Program-made: the position numbers and the translations under genes
From: Tetragonia tetragonoides
Lineage: Eukaryota > Streptophyta > Magnoliopsida > Caryophyllales > Aizoaceae
Direction: 5' to 3'
NCBI GenBank assembly: GCA_038025085.1
Contig: CM076141.1
Coordinates: 11,472,001 to 11,536,000 of the forward strand
DNA: 64,000 nucleotides
Part shown: piece by piece, positions 37,190 to 52,000 of the stretch
Position numbering within the stretch: the first letter of the stretch is position 1
How the letters are laid out: the number at the start of each line of letters is the position of its first letter
The notes under the pieces: generated by a model
What the model was told of the DNA's origin: nothing
Seen by the model: the letters and a program-made list of their open reading frames with translations, nothing else
Database searches by the model: none

Positions 37190-38140
37190 TCCAACTAGCA
37201 GGTATTCATGTTGGGGAGATTTGATTCACTTGTAACCAATGAGTATTTGACGAGAAATTGACTCTAGAAACCATTATTTGTAAATTCTTTGTTTATTCCG
37301 TTGTGAACTTTTAAAAGTTTTAAAAGAAGTCATGCTTTGTCGAGTTTGATCCGAAAGTATTTAGCGACTGCTTGAAAGGCATATACGGATGACAAATGAA
37401 GGAGGACAAATGGATTGAAATGGCTTCAATGGATGAAACCATAAACTCAAATAGTCAAATATGCTTCGCAATAGTTGAGAAACACAAAGCTTGCTACCAT
37501 GAATAGTTGAAGGAATAATGTATGGAGTGTTCAAATTGTTCAATTCTCATGCTTGAAACAAAGTTCCCCTATGTATTGGCTATTGCATTTTTAAATTTTT
37601 ATTGATTGATAATAGTTACGCATGTTTTTGCTTAAACATTTTATTTTACAACTTTATTTATTTTGATAATGCGTGTAAAAATGTTTTAAGAGACATTGTT
37701 CACGAATCCTCATACCATGCCATGCACCACTTGTGATTTTTCTCCGAACCTCAACCCCAATTATACATGATTCGTTACTCAGTGCCACTAGTTCGTGACA
37801 TGGTGATCAAAACATATACCCTTATCGTATCAATGTCATAGACACGCAACCAAAAAAACACAAGTGCTAGATACCAGTCATGAGTCATACTACTAGACAA
37901 CTAGTCACTTGTATAGATCAGAATGACTTTATTTGCTAGTCTAAAGATCACAATGACTTCTTCTTCTTCTTTATTTTTTCTCATCAAAGATCACAATGAC
38001 TTGAACTTCTTAGTTTGCCCTTAACTTAGAAGCCCTTCTCCCTGTGAGTCCCCAACTCGCAACTCCCCACCGTTTCTAATAGAAAAGGACCCGACTTGTT
38101 AAAACTTGGCTTGCCCGCCCATTCTTCTTCCCCTAAATGC
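37190..38140 (+). repeat. Diverged duplicate of the LSM5 promoter region, without the gene
   Basis: This block aligns by eye, same orientation and order, with 47785-48905 just upstream of LSM5. Shared strings include GTATTCATGT, CATACCATGCC, ACTCAGTGCC/ACTCAGTACC, AGATCACAATGACTTGAACT, AGAAAAGGACCCGACTTGTT and GCCCGCCCATTCTTCTTC. Similarity stops at CCCCTAAAT, the same point where the LSM5 leader begins its CT microsatellite. No LSM5 coding sequence follows. Confidence 0.88.
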
Positions 38141-38419
38141 AAGAACACCAATGAAGGGGAAAGAGAGAGGGAGAGTGTAAGGGTGAAACTTCCCATTGTT
38201 GTTAAAAGATCCTAGTTAGGTTTTAAGGGTGGAAAACGAACGGCCAGCGAGGTTTTAAACTCTTTGTTTTCTACAGAAACGCATCCAAAAAATGAGAAGA
38301 GCAACAAAAAACATTATAGATAACCCTCATGATTATCAGCTGTACATCACATAAAAGCTAAACTTTAGACTACGGTTCTATAAATAGTTTTTTTTCGGGG
38401 AAATAGGAGGGCAAAGCCC

Positions 38420-39757
38420 AATTACAGAGATATAGGAACTGAACGAGAAGATCCTATGCCTAATGCATCATGACCAAGCCACCCATGTAGAGCCTGTGGT
38501 GGAGCTGACAGGTTGTGTTCTTCTAGCTGGAAGGACAAAGCCAAATTGGAGAGAGTATCAGCACAAAAGTTCGCCTCCCACGTACACATGTCGCATACTA
38601 TAATGCTCACTAGCATGGACCATGGATCTGCAGTCCCTTATAAGTTATAAGTGATCCGAAAGCATTATTCCGCAAAGAATCCTTTGTAATGAAATCTACT
38701 ACCACCCTCGAGTCCAACTCAATGTGAAGGTGTATGATACCAATCTGCTTTGCCTTAAGCAAGCCGACCCAGAACGCCCATAATTCAGCACGAGTGACAG
38801 AGGCTTCTCCCAAATTCCCCACAAAACCTGACACCCATTCACCTTTCCAGTTTCTGAAGAGACCCCCAGCACCTGCGGCACCCGGATTGCCCTAAGAGCA
38901 TCCGTAAATATTCAGCTTAAATACACCTATTGGAGGGGCTAACCAACGGACATCAACCACATGTCGAACCAGGTCGCCCTTTAACGGCCCAAACTGGGAC
39001 CAAGCAGACATGACTTCTCTGGATTTAGCTAACAGAAACCCAACGCAATTAGTAGCTCTACCACTATCACCTCTAAACACACAGTTACATCTCCATTTCC
39101 AGATCCACCAGCAAGTATAAGCAAAGAGAATATTCCAAGGAACATTCCCACCAACTAATTGTTCTTGACGTAAATTACAATCGAGCCAAGCTCTAAACTC
39201 ACCACCATAAAAAGTAGCTTGTTTGCAAGCTGGTAACAAGCAATTCCACCCCTCTTTTGCCCGTGAGCAAAGACGAATAACATGCTCAATATTCTCCAGG
39301 GGACTTGAGCAAGCACAGCACTCAACAATGTTTGTTTACCCACGCTTCCCACGCTGCTCGTTGGTGGGCAATCTGTCAAGTAGTACTCTCCAAAGGAAGA
39401 AACAGACTCCTTGAGAACATTGTAGGCGCCATAACATTTTGCAATTAAACTCAAGGGACTATTGTCCAGAGTTCGACAATCGCTGATAGGCGGAAGCAAC
39501 TGTGTACTGGCCTGATTGAGTATCATTCCAGCTAAGCTATTGCAGCTGCTTGAGTCGCTTCTGTCCGCAATACATAACCTGCCCAAACAATTGTGTTCTT
39601 GACTATTAAACTTAAGAGTCTTTGGGCGATCATTAGACACATCTCTAGGATGTAAGGGTCCCATTAACTCCCATAGACATATTGAGCTACAATAATAACA
39701 ACATGAATCAAGTAACCCAAATTGTAAACTTGTAGAAAAAAACTCAAAGCACACCAA
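38420..39757 (-). pseudogene. L1-type LINE ORF2 C-terminal fragment (zf-RVT and RNase H)
   Basis: Minus-strand pieces in shifting frames match the end of plant L1 ORF2. The zinc-binding zf-RVT region shows RLPTNEQRGKRG, CSSPLENIEHVIRLC and GWNCLLPAC (about 39230-39390), then FAYTCWWIWKWRCNCVF (about 39075-39125). RNase H follows with VTRAELWAFWVGLLKAKQIG and IELDSRVVVDFI (38680-38800). Several frameshifts make it dead. The reverse transcriptase itself is not present, so only a fragment remains. Confidence 0.85.
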
Positions 39758-42700
39758 TTTGTTGACTGAATAAAGGAGTGATATCAGGTATACATACAGT
39801 CATACAGATGCAGAAATCAAATGTGTCCCTCACAATTGAAGATGACAAACACAAAATGACAGCAATCACTTCAAGAAACAAACTACACAGACCAATACAA
39901 ACAAAGCAAAAGGAAACCGAACAAAAATTTTTGACAACAAATCTCAAGCAGTTCATAATCAAGATAATCCCTATAGAGTTAATTGTAAAGTACACCCAAT
40001 ATAGTAGTTCAATTCCACCTACTAAATAAGAAAATATCAATTATTAACCTAGTATAAAGGCCATCGACAGATAATTTCTAATTCAACAGAAAGATTAACC
40101 CACTGACTTTGACTAACTACTAAAGTAACATAAACGAAACTTTAGTGATATCAAAAGGCTTGAAGTACTGAGCTGCTAATCTGACAATTGTAGGCTGCCT
40201 AATTTCAATGAAACTCTAGCATGGTTCTTAATTTAATCAAAATACAGTTCCACTTGTAAAGATTGCGCCCAAACACAGTTTTCACCGACTGAATTAATGT
40301 GCGATGAGTTTGACTTTAAAGTTTAAAGCAAGGGTATCCAGGCCTCCAATATATTAAGGTAAGAGTACTAATGTTTCCATTATCAAAATCATCATCATGT
40401 TGAATAGCACTTATATGTTATATTAGGTTTCTCTGTTGGAAATTGAATGTAAAACAAGTCTTTCATACCTAAAATAGCACCATCAGCACACACAGCAGAT
40501 CGCAACAGCAGCTAGCTTCACAAAACAGCACCAAGCCGAAGCATGAAGCGTCATGACAGCAGCAACCTCGTACAATAGCACACAGCAACAACATGAGCTT
40601 CACGATAGAATTCGCAGATGACGAAATAGATGCTCAATGTTTCTGAATCTGCTTTGCACATAACAGAATTTCACCTTTATCACCAGAATTCAATAAGGAC
40701 CACGTAGCACAACAAAAACACAAAACACAAACAGGCCACTTCATTAAGTGAGAACAATTGTGAAGAGGTTTAGATAAGAGCAGTAACATTTTCATTATCC
40801 ACATCATTTTTTAGGAAGTTCACATGTACATTACTTCAACATTCATAACAAAACGTACACATTTTAGCAAAGCAACAATACAGGAAAACAAAAACATTTG
40901 TTGGTATCAAAATTTGTGCTTGGCATGTAATTAAAGATAGCTAAGTTAAAATGGAAGGCCAATGACTAACAAGGGACAAGAAGCAAGCCAAATGAATCAT
41001 GACTGCTAACTTAAACTCTTCACTACTAAAGTCATGAAATTTAATCAAGAAATTCAATGCTTCAGTCAAATTAAGCATCTTGCAATCAGAAAAGAAACCC
41101 AAAAACTCTAATAAAGGAACATGAAAGCCACATAACAACACTAACTATTAGCCCTAAAACTCACAGCTTCATCTCTTTATGCTCAAAAACAATATGTCAT
41201 TTTGACACCAAAAGTTTTCTTGCTGATTTATTTATGTGAAAGTATAGGTTAACATGGTTTAAAGGAAAATAAAAATTGAAATAGGAAAACAAACCCTGAG
41301 TTATTAGCCAAGCAAGACAGCAGCAGAATCCCTTCACTAGAATCACTACAGAAAGTGAAAAAATTCAGAACTAACATCCACTACAATTCACGACCAGGCT
41401 TGAGAAAATGAAATTGATAGTGGGGGAAACACGAACCAAACCTGAATTTCACGAAAGAAAGTGGAAAATCATCAAACAAAAATATATATTTAATGATAGA
41501 TAAGCACGATTCAGCGAAGCCGTTTAACCGATTAGCAAAATTCTAGAATGAATTAGGGAAGATGAGATCGGCACCTGTATATCAAGGGTTGGTTAGAAAC
41601 CATCACTCGCAACAATTTCTAACTGGAAGTACACCAATCAAAACCTAAGTGAACATCCAGCACCAGAACAACGGGACCTAGCCAATAAATCAGATCACTT
41701 GTCTAACAGCAGAACAGGAAGAGAGTGGAATTGGGTCTTTACCTCCACAAATTCAAAATCAAAAAACATGCAACTGCAATAAAATGTAGAATATGAAACC
41801 AAAAAGGAATCCAGAATTAAGTCACCCCGGTAACAAATATTCCTAAAGTGGAGAATCAAAAAGAACTTTTTTTTCTTTTCCAGAAAATAGCTCACCAATT
41901 CACCACCCGAAAAATTATGAAGCATTCATTTGGCAGACTGTTGGTATTCAGAAGAAAGTAAAAGATAGATAGATGATTGTATATACAAGTAAAAAATGGG
42001 CAATATTGCAAACCAATCACTCAAATATACAACTATTCTGCACAGGTACACCAACGTTTTTAGAGAGCTCCGTTTTTACATGTGTGTATCACTTGGCTCA
42101 AATATACAAAACCTGGACCTAGTACTCAAGTTAAGACCTGCAAGGAGAACGCAAAACGAATTAGGAATTACCAATCAAGATGAAGTCTCCAAGAAGCAAA
42201 AAACAGAAACCATTTCCAAGTAAGATGATCTAGACTCTTAGGAAATTTGAAAACAGAATTTACAAATATTCATTTAATATGCAAGCCAATGAACATAATT
42301 TGAGCCATAACCCATTCGGATCAATTTGATCAAAGAGAACAGTTACATTATCAAAAAAAACAACTCAATCCCTTGTGAAAGGTGACATTTAATATGCAAG
42401 CCATCACACAAAATTAGAAACAATAAAATCAAAAAGAAATTAAAAAAGCATAATAGTTAGAAACCTGGGCATATTGCATTTCTTGGGATTATCAGCCCTA
42501 CCCTTCTCATAGCACCTAAAACCAGAATCCAAAAATAAGCAAATTTAAATCTTTGGAATCATAAAGTGGGTAATTTTCATCCCAAACCCAATCACCATCA
42601 AAATAATCACACCCATCTTATGTCATTTTCAGAGATATTAGTCATATTACTCAGACCGTACCATTCAAATTTTTCAAAAAAGCCCTTTTCATGGAGGGCA

Positions 42701-42860
42701 CCCTTAGAGAAGGTGCCTTCTCCAATACTGAAAATTGAAAATAAGAAATGAAAAAATGTCAATTTTACAGAGAAAAAGAGCTAAAGAAAGAAAGAGAGAG
42801 AAATTCTACCACGTGCCATTACTGGTGTTCCGACATATTTCATTAATGGATTGGGTGATG
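39758..42860. other. Intergenic DNA, no gene recognised
   Basis: AT-rich, with CAGCA/ACAGCA-rich low complexity at 40485-40600. An exon-like block on the minus strand at about 42473-42523 (between TTTTAG and CAG|GTTTCT) could encode a short Cys-containing peptide but I could not extend it into a gene. A directly repeated ATTTAATATGCAAGCCA occurs at about 42271 and 42388. Confidence 0.4.
42196..42270 (+). repeat. 72-bp duplicate of sequence next to the DUF1644 start
   Basis: CAGAAACCATTTCCAAGTAA and the following 50 or so bases recur at about 32360-32431, same orientation, with only a handful of differences. In the first copy the stretch lies just upstream of the DUF1644 ATG; here there is no DUF1644 coding sequence. 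Confidence 0.9.
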
Positions 42861-43500
42861 TTGGGAATTTTACGATGGTCCCTCTATTCACGTTCGATAT
42901 AAATAATTAAAGCAATAGACAATAAAGAACAACACCACAATTTAACGTGGTTTGGCCCCAATTCAATGGCCTATGTCCACGATCCTCATATATTTGTATT
43001 ATTAATTAATAAATCACTTAACTAATAACACGACCCCTTGTGAGATACACAAAGTGACTCCCTCTTTCTTAAGCACACTATGTGTTTCCCTTGACGTCCC
43101 TCTCCATGGGGTTCGCACCCCTACGGTGCCCCCTTGCCCCGTTACATGGTGGCTCTCTCTCTCTGTCCTTCTTTATGAGCACCCCTCTATAATGCATTAT
43201 ACCTCTTAGCACACCTTCTCTCGGTTCTCTTAACCTCAAGCTTATAACCCTATGTCGTAACATGTTATAACATAACGTAACTTACCTCAGCTATAATACA
43301 AAAGATAGGATATAATACAAGATAAGATAATATCTATCTAATAGAAAATTATCACTCATCCAATATAACAAAGGAATATAATTTGTATCCTAATAGAAGT
43401 CCTCTTCTTATCTTGATCCACAAAAGAGTCTCAACCTATTTGGAAGACTCATCACCCTATTCGTCTCGATCACTAACAGGTTATTTTGTTGGAAGCTCAA
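42861..43500. other. Repeat-like segment, possibly an LTR or other dispersed repeat
   Basis: Begins near TGTTGGGAATTTTACG and contains the CACAATTTAACGTGGTTTGGCC-type string seen in many plant dispersed repeats. No coding content and no clear ends or target duplication. Confidence 0.3.
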
Positions 43501-43742
43501 TCATCCGACCTAAAATCAATAAAATAATAGAATCCATTAAAAAAGAGAGCAACAACATTAAAAAAAAGAGACATAAAGCAAATTTTAAATCCTAATATAC
43601 CCCTAATGTCTTTTATTAACCCCAGAAGCTCTGCCCAATGTTTTTTCTCTTCATTAGACCTTCGGTAATTTTGATACTCTCCATACAAGGCTGCGGAAGC
43701 TCCAAGACCGGTAACAGTCTTTAACAGATTCTTGATGGACAT
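43497..43742 (-). CDS. Candidate small protein or gene fragment, unrecognised
   Basis: The minus-strand ORF starts with MSIKNLLKTVTGLGASAAL and continues through YGEYQNYRRSNEEKKHWAELL, which looks like genuine protein with an amphipathic, lysine/glutamate-rich helix. The later part (from about residue 58) turns hydrophobic and phenylalanine-rich, like non-coding DNA. A CT-rich leader precedes the ATG. It could be the first exon of a small gene whose remainder was lost or interrupted. I do not recognise the family. Confidence 0.3.
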   Translation of the reverse strand: MSIKNLLKTVTGLGASAALYGEYQNYRRSNEEKKHWAELLGLIKDIRGILGFKICFMSLFFNVVALFFNGFYYFIDFRSDD

Positions 43743-43960
43743 TTTTGAAGGAGAGAGAAAATTTGAGGGAGAGTCGGAGAGGAATGGGGTTTAAGGAGAG
43801 AGCTAGTGAGATACTGAGCGGGAATTTTTGTTTATTTTGTTTGTTCGGCAATTGTGTCAGAGGTCCATCTATTTTTGTAGAAGTCCACCTAAAAGTCGAG
43901 CGAGATCTTTAAAACTTTCTTTTTTTATGTTTTTTTTTTTTTTGCATATGCTTCTAAAAG

Positions 43961-46929
<2,969 letters not shown>

Positions 46930-47660
46930 TGGGTAGATCGCGCAAACAGGTCAATAGGATTCGGGTCGGGTTAATTTCGGTTCGGGTATAATTGGGTCGA
47001 TCTATACTCGGGTACATGTCGATTTCTGTTCGAATTGTACTACGAGTTCGAGTTTATTCGGATTTGTACCTTTTCGGATCATCTCGGATCGGTTCATACA
47101 GGTCGGGTCAATATCAGATCGATTTTTGTTTGAAAAGCCGGTTACTTTTGGGTCGGGTTAAAATCGGTTGTGTCATTTCGAATCGGGTTCGGAGATAGGT
47201 CCAAAACTGTCTGGTCAATTTTGGGTCATGCTATATTTTGATCTCCCATTCTCAAATTTCCATTGGAATCACCAAATTAGGTTAACACTAAGTAAGGTTT
47301 AGGGTATAATATTTGAATTCTTTAGTAAAAGTAATCATTTCTATTAAATAATAGCGTTTAAACAATTTCAGTTTTCGTTTATTTTGATTTCGAGTCATGT
47401 TCGGTTTGGGTTGGCTTGAATCGGATTGCGTTAGTTCGGGTTAAATCGGTTTTGGTTGTGAACGATTCGGTTCCGATTCGGGTCGGACCAGATTCGGATA
47501 TGATTTGTTGTCGGGTCAATAACATTTCGGTTTCGATTCAGATCATTTCGGGTAGTCGGTTCTAAATTAGATTGCCACTATTCGGGTTAATTCGTTTACG
47601 GTTTCGGGTTAATCGGGTCGGGTAATCAGTTTCGATTCAGGATTGTCAGGTCTACCAATG
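46930..47660. repeat. Degenerate TCGGGT/GGTTCGG-rich tract
   Basis: About 700 bp dominated by variants of TCGGGTCGGGTT and GGTTCGGTT, with interruptions. No fixed period and no open reading frame of note. It is the kind of degenerate repeat common in plant intergenic DNA. Confidence 0.7.
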
Positions 47661-47784
47661 GGCATAAAAGTCACTTTTTGCCTACACTCCATAATGGTGC
47701 CTTTGTGAGCAATGGGTTCCTCTATCCTCTTTCTACCCATGTATAGTCACGGTTGTGAAAGCTCTTAGATCTCTTCTTGCACAA

Positions 47785-48906
47785 ATAGCATGTATTCATG
47801 TCAGGGGATCTAATTCACTTGTATCCAATGAGTGTTTGAGGAGATATGGACTCTATGGGTCACTATTTATAAACTTGCTGTAAGTCGATCACTCGATTGT
47901 GAACTTTAACGGTTCAAACGAAGCTACGCTTTGTCGAGTTGGATCAAATAGTAGACGGGGCTATTGGCATGCATTGATGGGTGAAAACGGAGGAGGAAAA
48001 ATAGATTGGGATGGTTGCAGTGAGTCGACAGATCCATATACTCAAATACATTTCAATAGTTGAGAAACACAGAGCTTGCTTGCTAGTCACTATGGATAGT
48101 TAAAGGAATGGTGTTTGCTTTTAGTGTTCAAAATTTTAATTCGTATGGCTTGAAACAAGGTTCAAAGTTTCACCTTTATGTATTGCATTTTAAAATTTTA
48201 TCGAGTGATGATAGTTAGTAGTTACGTAGGTATTCCTCAAATATTTTGTTTTATTTATTTTAATCGTGCATATAAGAATGTTTGTGAGTTGTGTTAGGCT
48301 GGTCAATGTGTCGTGCCTACATGCTACACTTTTAAGAGTCATTGTCCACGAAACGATAGTTAAGTCATGTGTTGTTGGGTGTCGTAGCTGCCTTACCCCC
48401 AAAAGCAGCTCAAGTAGAGCAAATGAGCCTATCCTCGTGAGTCGTGTCCATGTATATTATTCAAATATACTCATACCATGCCTACTATGATTTTCTCCAA
48501 ACTCCAACCACAATCATACATGACTCATTACTCAGTACCCACTAATTCGTGTTATGGTGATGAGATTCAAACTGTCAAGGGGCGGATCTAAAAGGCATCA
48601 GACCATATGCCCATATCGACCCGAAGCCATATTGGTACACAACCCCCCTCCCCCCAAAAAAAAAAGTACTACAAAATACAACTACACAACTAGTCACTAC
48701 ACACTTGTATAAAGATGACAATGACTTTGACCCTCAAAAAAAAAAAAGAAAAAAAAAAGATCACAATGACTTGAACTTCCTATTTTGCCCTTATATAGAA
48801 GCCCTCTCCCTATGACTCTTTGAGTCCCCAACTGCCCACCGGTGTAATAGAAAAGGACCCGACTTGTTAAAATTTGGCCTGCCCGCCCATTCTTCTTCTT
48901 CCCCTA

Positions 48907-48960
<54 letters not shown>

Positions 48961-49001
48961 ACCTCCAACAAGCAGCTCCTAATTTCTTGAATTCATCATC
49001 C
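47785..49001 (+). promoter_or_regulatory. LSM5 upstream region and 5' leader
   Basis: Immediately upstream of the LSM5 ATG. A perfect CT microsatellite (48910-48958) occupies the leader. The preceding 1.1 kb is the sequence duplicated at 37190-38140; its best conserved block (about 48840-48905, containing AGAAAAGGACCCGACTTGTT) is the likeliest core promoter. A TATATAG near 48793 is a weak TATA candidate. Confidence 0.6.
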
Positions 49002-52000
49002 ATGGCGGCAAACAACCCTTCTCAACTCCTTCCCTCAGGTCCGTCCTACTTTCTCAATTAACTCTTTAATTAATTAAATCCCATACAATGTTCACACTTC
49101 TAAATCAATTTCCCTTTTTTTGGTTTTCAGAGCTGATAGACAGGTGTGTTGGGTCGAAAATATGGGTGATAATGAAAGGAGATAAAGAGCTCGTTGGTAC
49201 TCTTAGGGGTTTTGATGTCTATGTCAATATGGTCCTCGAAGACGTCACTGAATAGTATGCTTTTCTTTCACTATATTGTTGCGTTAGGGTTTTGTGCGTG
49301 TTTATTTTTTTCGGGGATTATGTTTCAGAATTGGATCACTTTCAGTGGGTTATTTTGTTTTATGGTTTTGTTTGATCAAAATTTGAATTAGTATTCATTT
49401 GCCATTCTTCTGTGTGTGGTTTGATTCCATGATTTTGCTGCATACATTTTCTGAATTATACTATGTGGAATTTGGGTTTCCAAAATTTGCGCCCTATGCT
49501 TTCATTATTGGTAAATTGTAGTATTACCAAAACTATTAGGCCAAATGATCAAGTGTAGCATGATTGGTGGACATTTTGCACTTTATCTTGACTGTGAATG
49601 GGCATATGAATCATATTATATTTATAAATTTTGTAACATAGATGCGTGTTATGTGCTGTATAGTATGTGAAGAACTGATTTTGAACTTTGTGCTCTCTAA
49701 TTCTCCTTGTCATCCGTGTATTTTGGTAGTTATAATTGACATAGCTGAGCAAGGTTGTGCCTTGCTATATAGCATGTGAATGGATTTTGGATTTGGCTTG
49801 GTGGCAGATCTGTATTCCCATTGTGTAGAGATGTACTTAAGTCCTTTTCCTGTCTCTGCTCACCAGCTTACTTGACAGTCTAGCTGATATACCCAGGAGT
49901 CAGACACTCAGACTTCCATTTTTGGTTTGTTTTAAGTTTGTAAGCATCACATAAATATGATCATTTGAAGGTTAAAAGTTGAAGCTTGACTCAAGAGTCC
50001 AAGTAAGATGGTACAAATCTAGTGAAGTGATATTGTAATGGAGATAGAAGAATGTTTAACTGTGGTTTTCATGTTAGTTAATTGAGTCATTAGGCTTGTT
50101 TAGAAAGCTTCCTAGTTCCTACCATGGTTGCTTGATCATGGCTGTCTTTCCTTTTACGACTGATACAGACCCCCAAATATGGCTTGTAGGAGGAAATAAC
50201 ACGATAACTGATGACAAGGTTTCCTCCAAAGCAAAAGCTAATTACAAAATGCCCCAATTCCTTTTGTCCTCTAAAATGGAGTAGCTGCTAAAAGCCCCCG
50301 CAGCCTTAGACCTAAGCCAAATCCATGGTTTTCAATTATCGCGCTACAACATTCTCCTCTCCTTCCTTCCCCAAAGCCAAAGTCGTGGTTTTCAATTATT
50401 GCATTTACTCTTTTGGTTATCCTTTCTGGATATGGAATTATAGATTAGTCTGATTTTTATGAACTAGGAAAGTAATGATGCACTCTACAGATATGTTAAT
50501 ATCATGTTTAATTAAAGGGTGAAAGTTCATTGGTAGGGAAGTACGCCCTTGCTAAGGTAATTATTATGTTGTTCTTCTAGGTCTAAGATTTTAGTTGTGG
50601 AACCTTCTGTATGTCTGCATCTCTGTTTGCTGTTTCCAGGTTGTATATGTAGGTCCAAGACTGGGTTTTGGTTCCCCAGTCCCTTCTTTGTTATTTTAGG
50701 AGAAGATAAAATACTAGCAAAGGCAATATACTATTAAAGGCCGCTCATAGTCAAAAGTTGACACAACAGAATCCTGGAGCCCTCAGCACCCAAAGCAAAA
50801 TTCAATAGATCAGCCTAAAAGAAAGAAAAAAAGAGAGTAAATGAGACAGAAAACATAGAGAGGTCTCATCTTACTTAAACCTCTAGAATATTCTTGTCCC
50901 TAACTATGCAGCTGCGCAGCAATAAAACACGAGATCATTGAAATTGAAACGATGCCACAGTCCCAGGGTCTATTATCCAAGCTAAGCAATTTTTACTCTA
51001 TCCATTCCAAATTTGACTTTGCACACTAAGGTTTGTGAGATACAACCCGCAAACTTAGGAGTGCAGGTGGGCAGTTTAAATGCTCAATACAACAACAACG
51101 ACCAGTATAAATCCCGCCTAGGACGGGGTATGGGGAGGTCCACATGTACGTAGCCTTACCCCTAACTAGTCGCCTAGTAGAGAGACTGTTTCCGAAAGAC
51201 CCACAATTTTTTTTTATTTTTATTTATTTATTACAAGAGTGCATGCAATGAAGAAGGAAATACTGCATAAACAAAAGGGTGAGGGATAGAAAGAAAAGTC
51301 ACACCAAAACAGAAGTTTACTACCATAAACAGCTAAAAAGAAGAAGATAACTACAAGCTAGAAAACAAAAAGTTGCAAGCTCGAGATCCTACGCAATGCA
51401 AATCACACACTCTAACGAGGGTCCTCTATACGGATCCTACTACGCCAAATTTTCCTATCTAGGGCCAAGTCCTCGGTAAGTTCTAGAAGAGTCAAATCCT
51501 GCCTGATTACCTCTCCCCAACTCTTTTTCGGGCGCCCTCTTCCTCTCTTGCAATCCCTAAGTAAAATCCTCTCGCACCTTCTCACTGGGCCATCTTGATG
51601 TCTCCTCCTAACATGCCCAAACCACCTGAGCCTCGTCTCTCGCATCTTGTTGTCAATGTCGGTCACTCCCACCTTGCCTCTTATCACTTCATTCCTAATT
51701 TTGTCTCTTCTTGTAAAGTTGCACATCCAACGAAGCATCCTCATCTCGGCCACCCGCATCTTCTGCACATGCACCTGCTTCACCGGCTAACACTTTGCCC
51801 CATATAGCATAGCTGGCCTAATGGCTCAATAGAATTTACTTTTCAATTTTAGTGGAATTTTCCTGCCACATAGAACTCCTGTCGCACTCCTCCACTTTAG
51901 CCACCCCGCTTTGATACGATGGGTCACGTCGTCATCAATCTCGCCGTTGCCTTGGATAACTGAACCAAGATACTTGAAACAATCCCTCTTTGGTACAACT

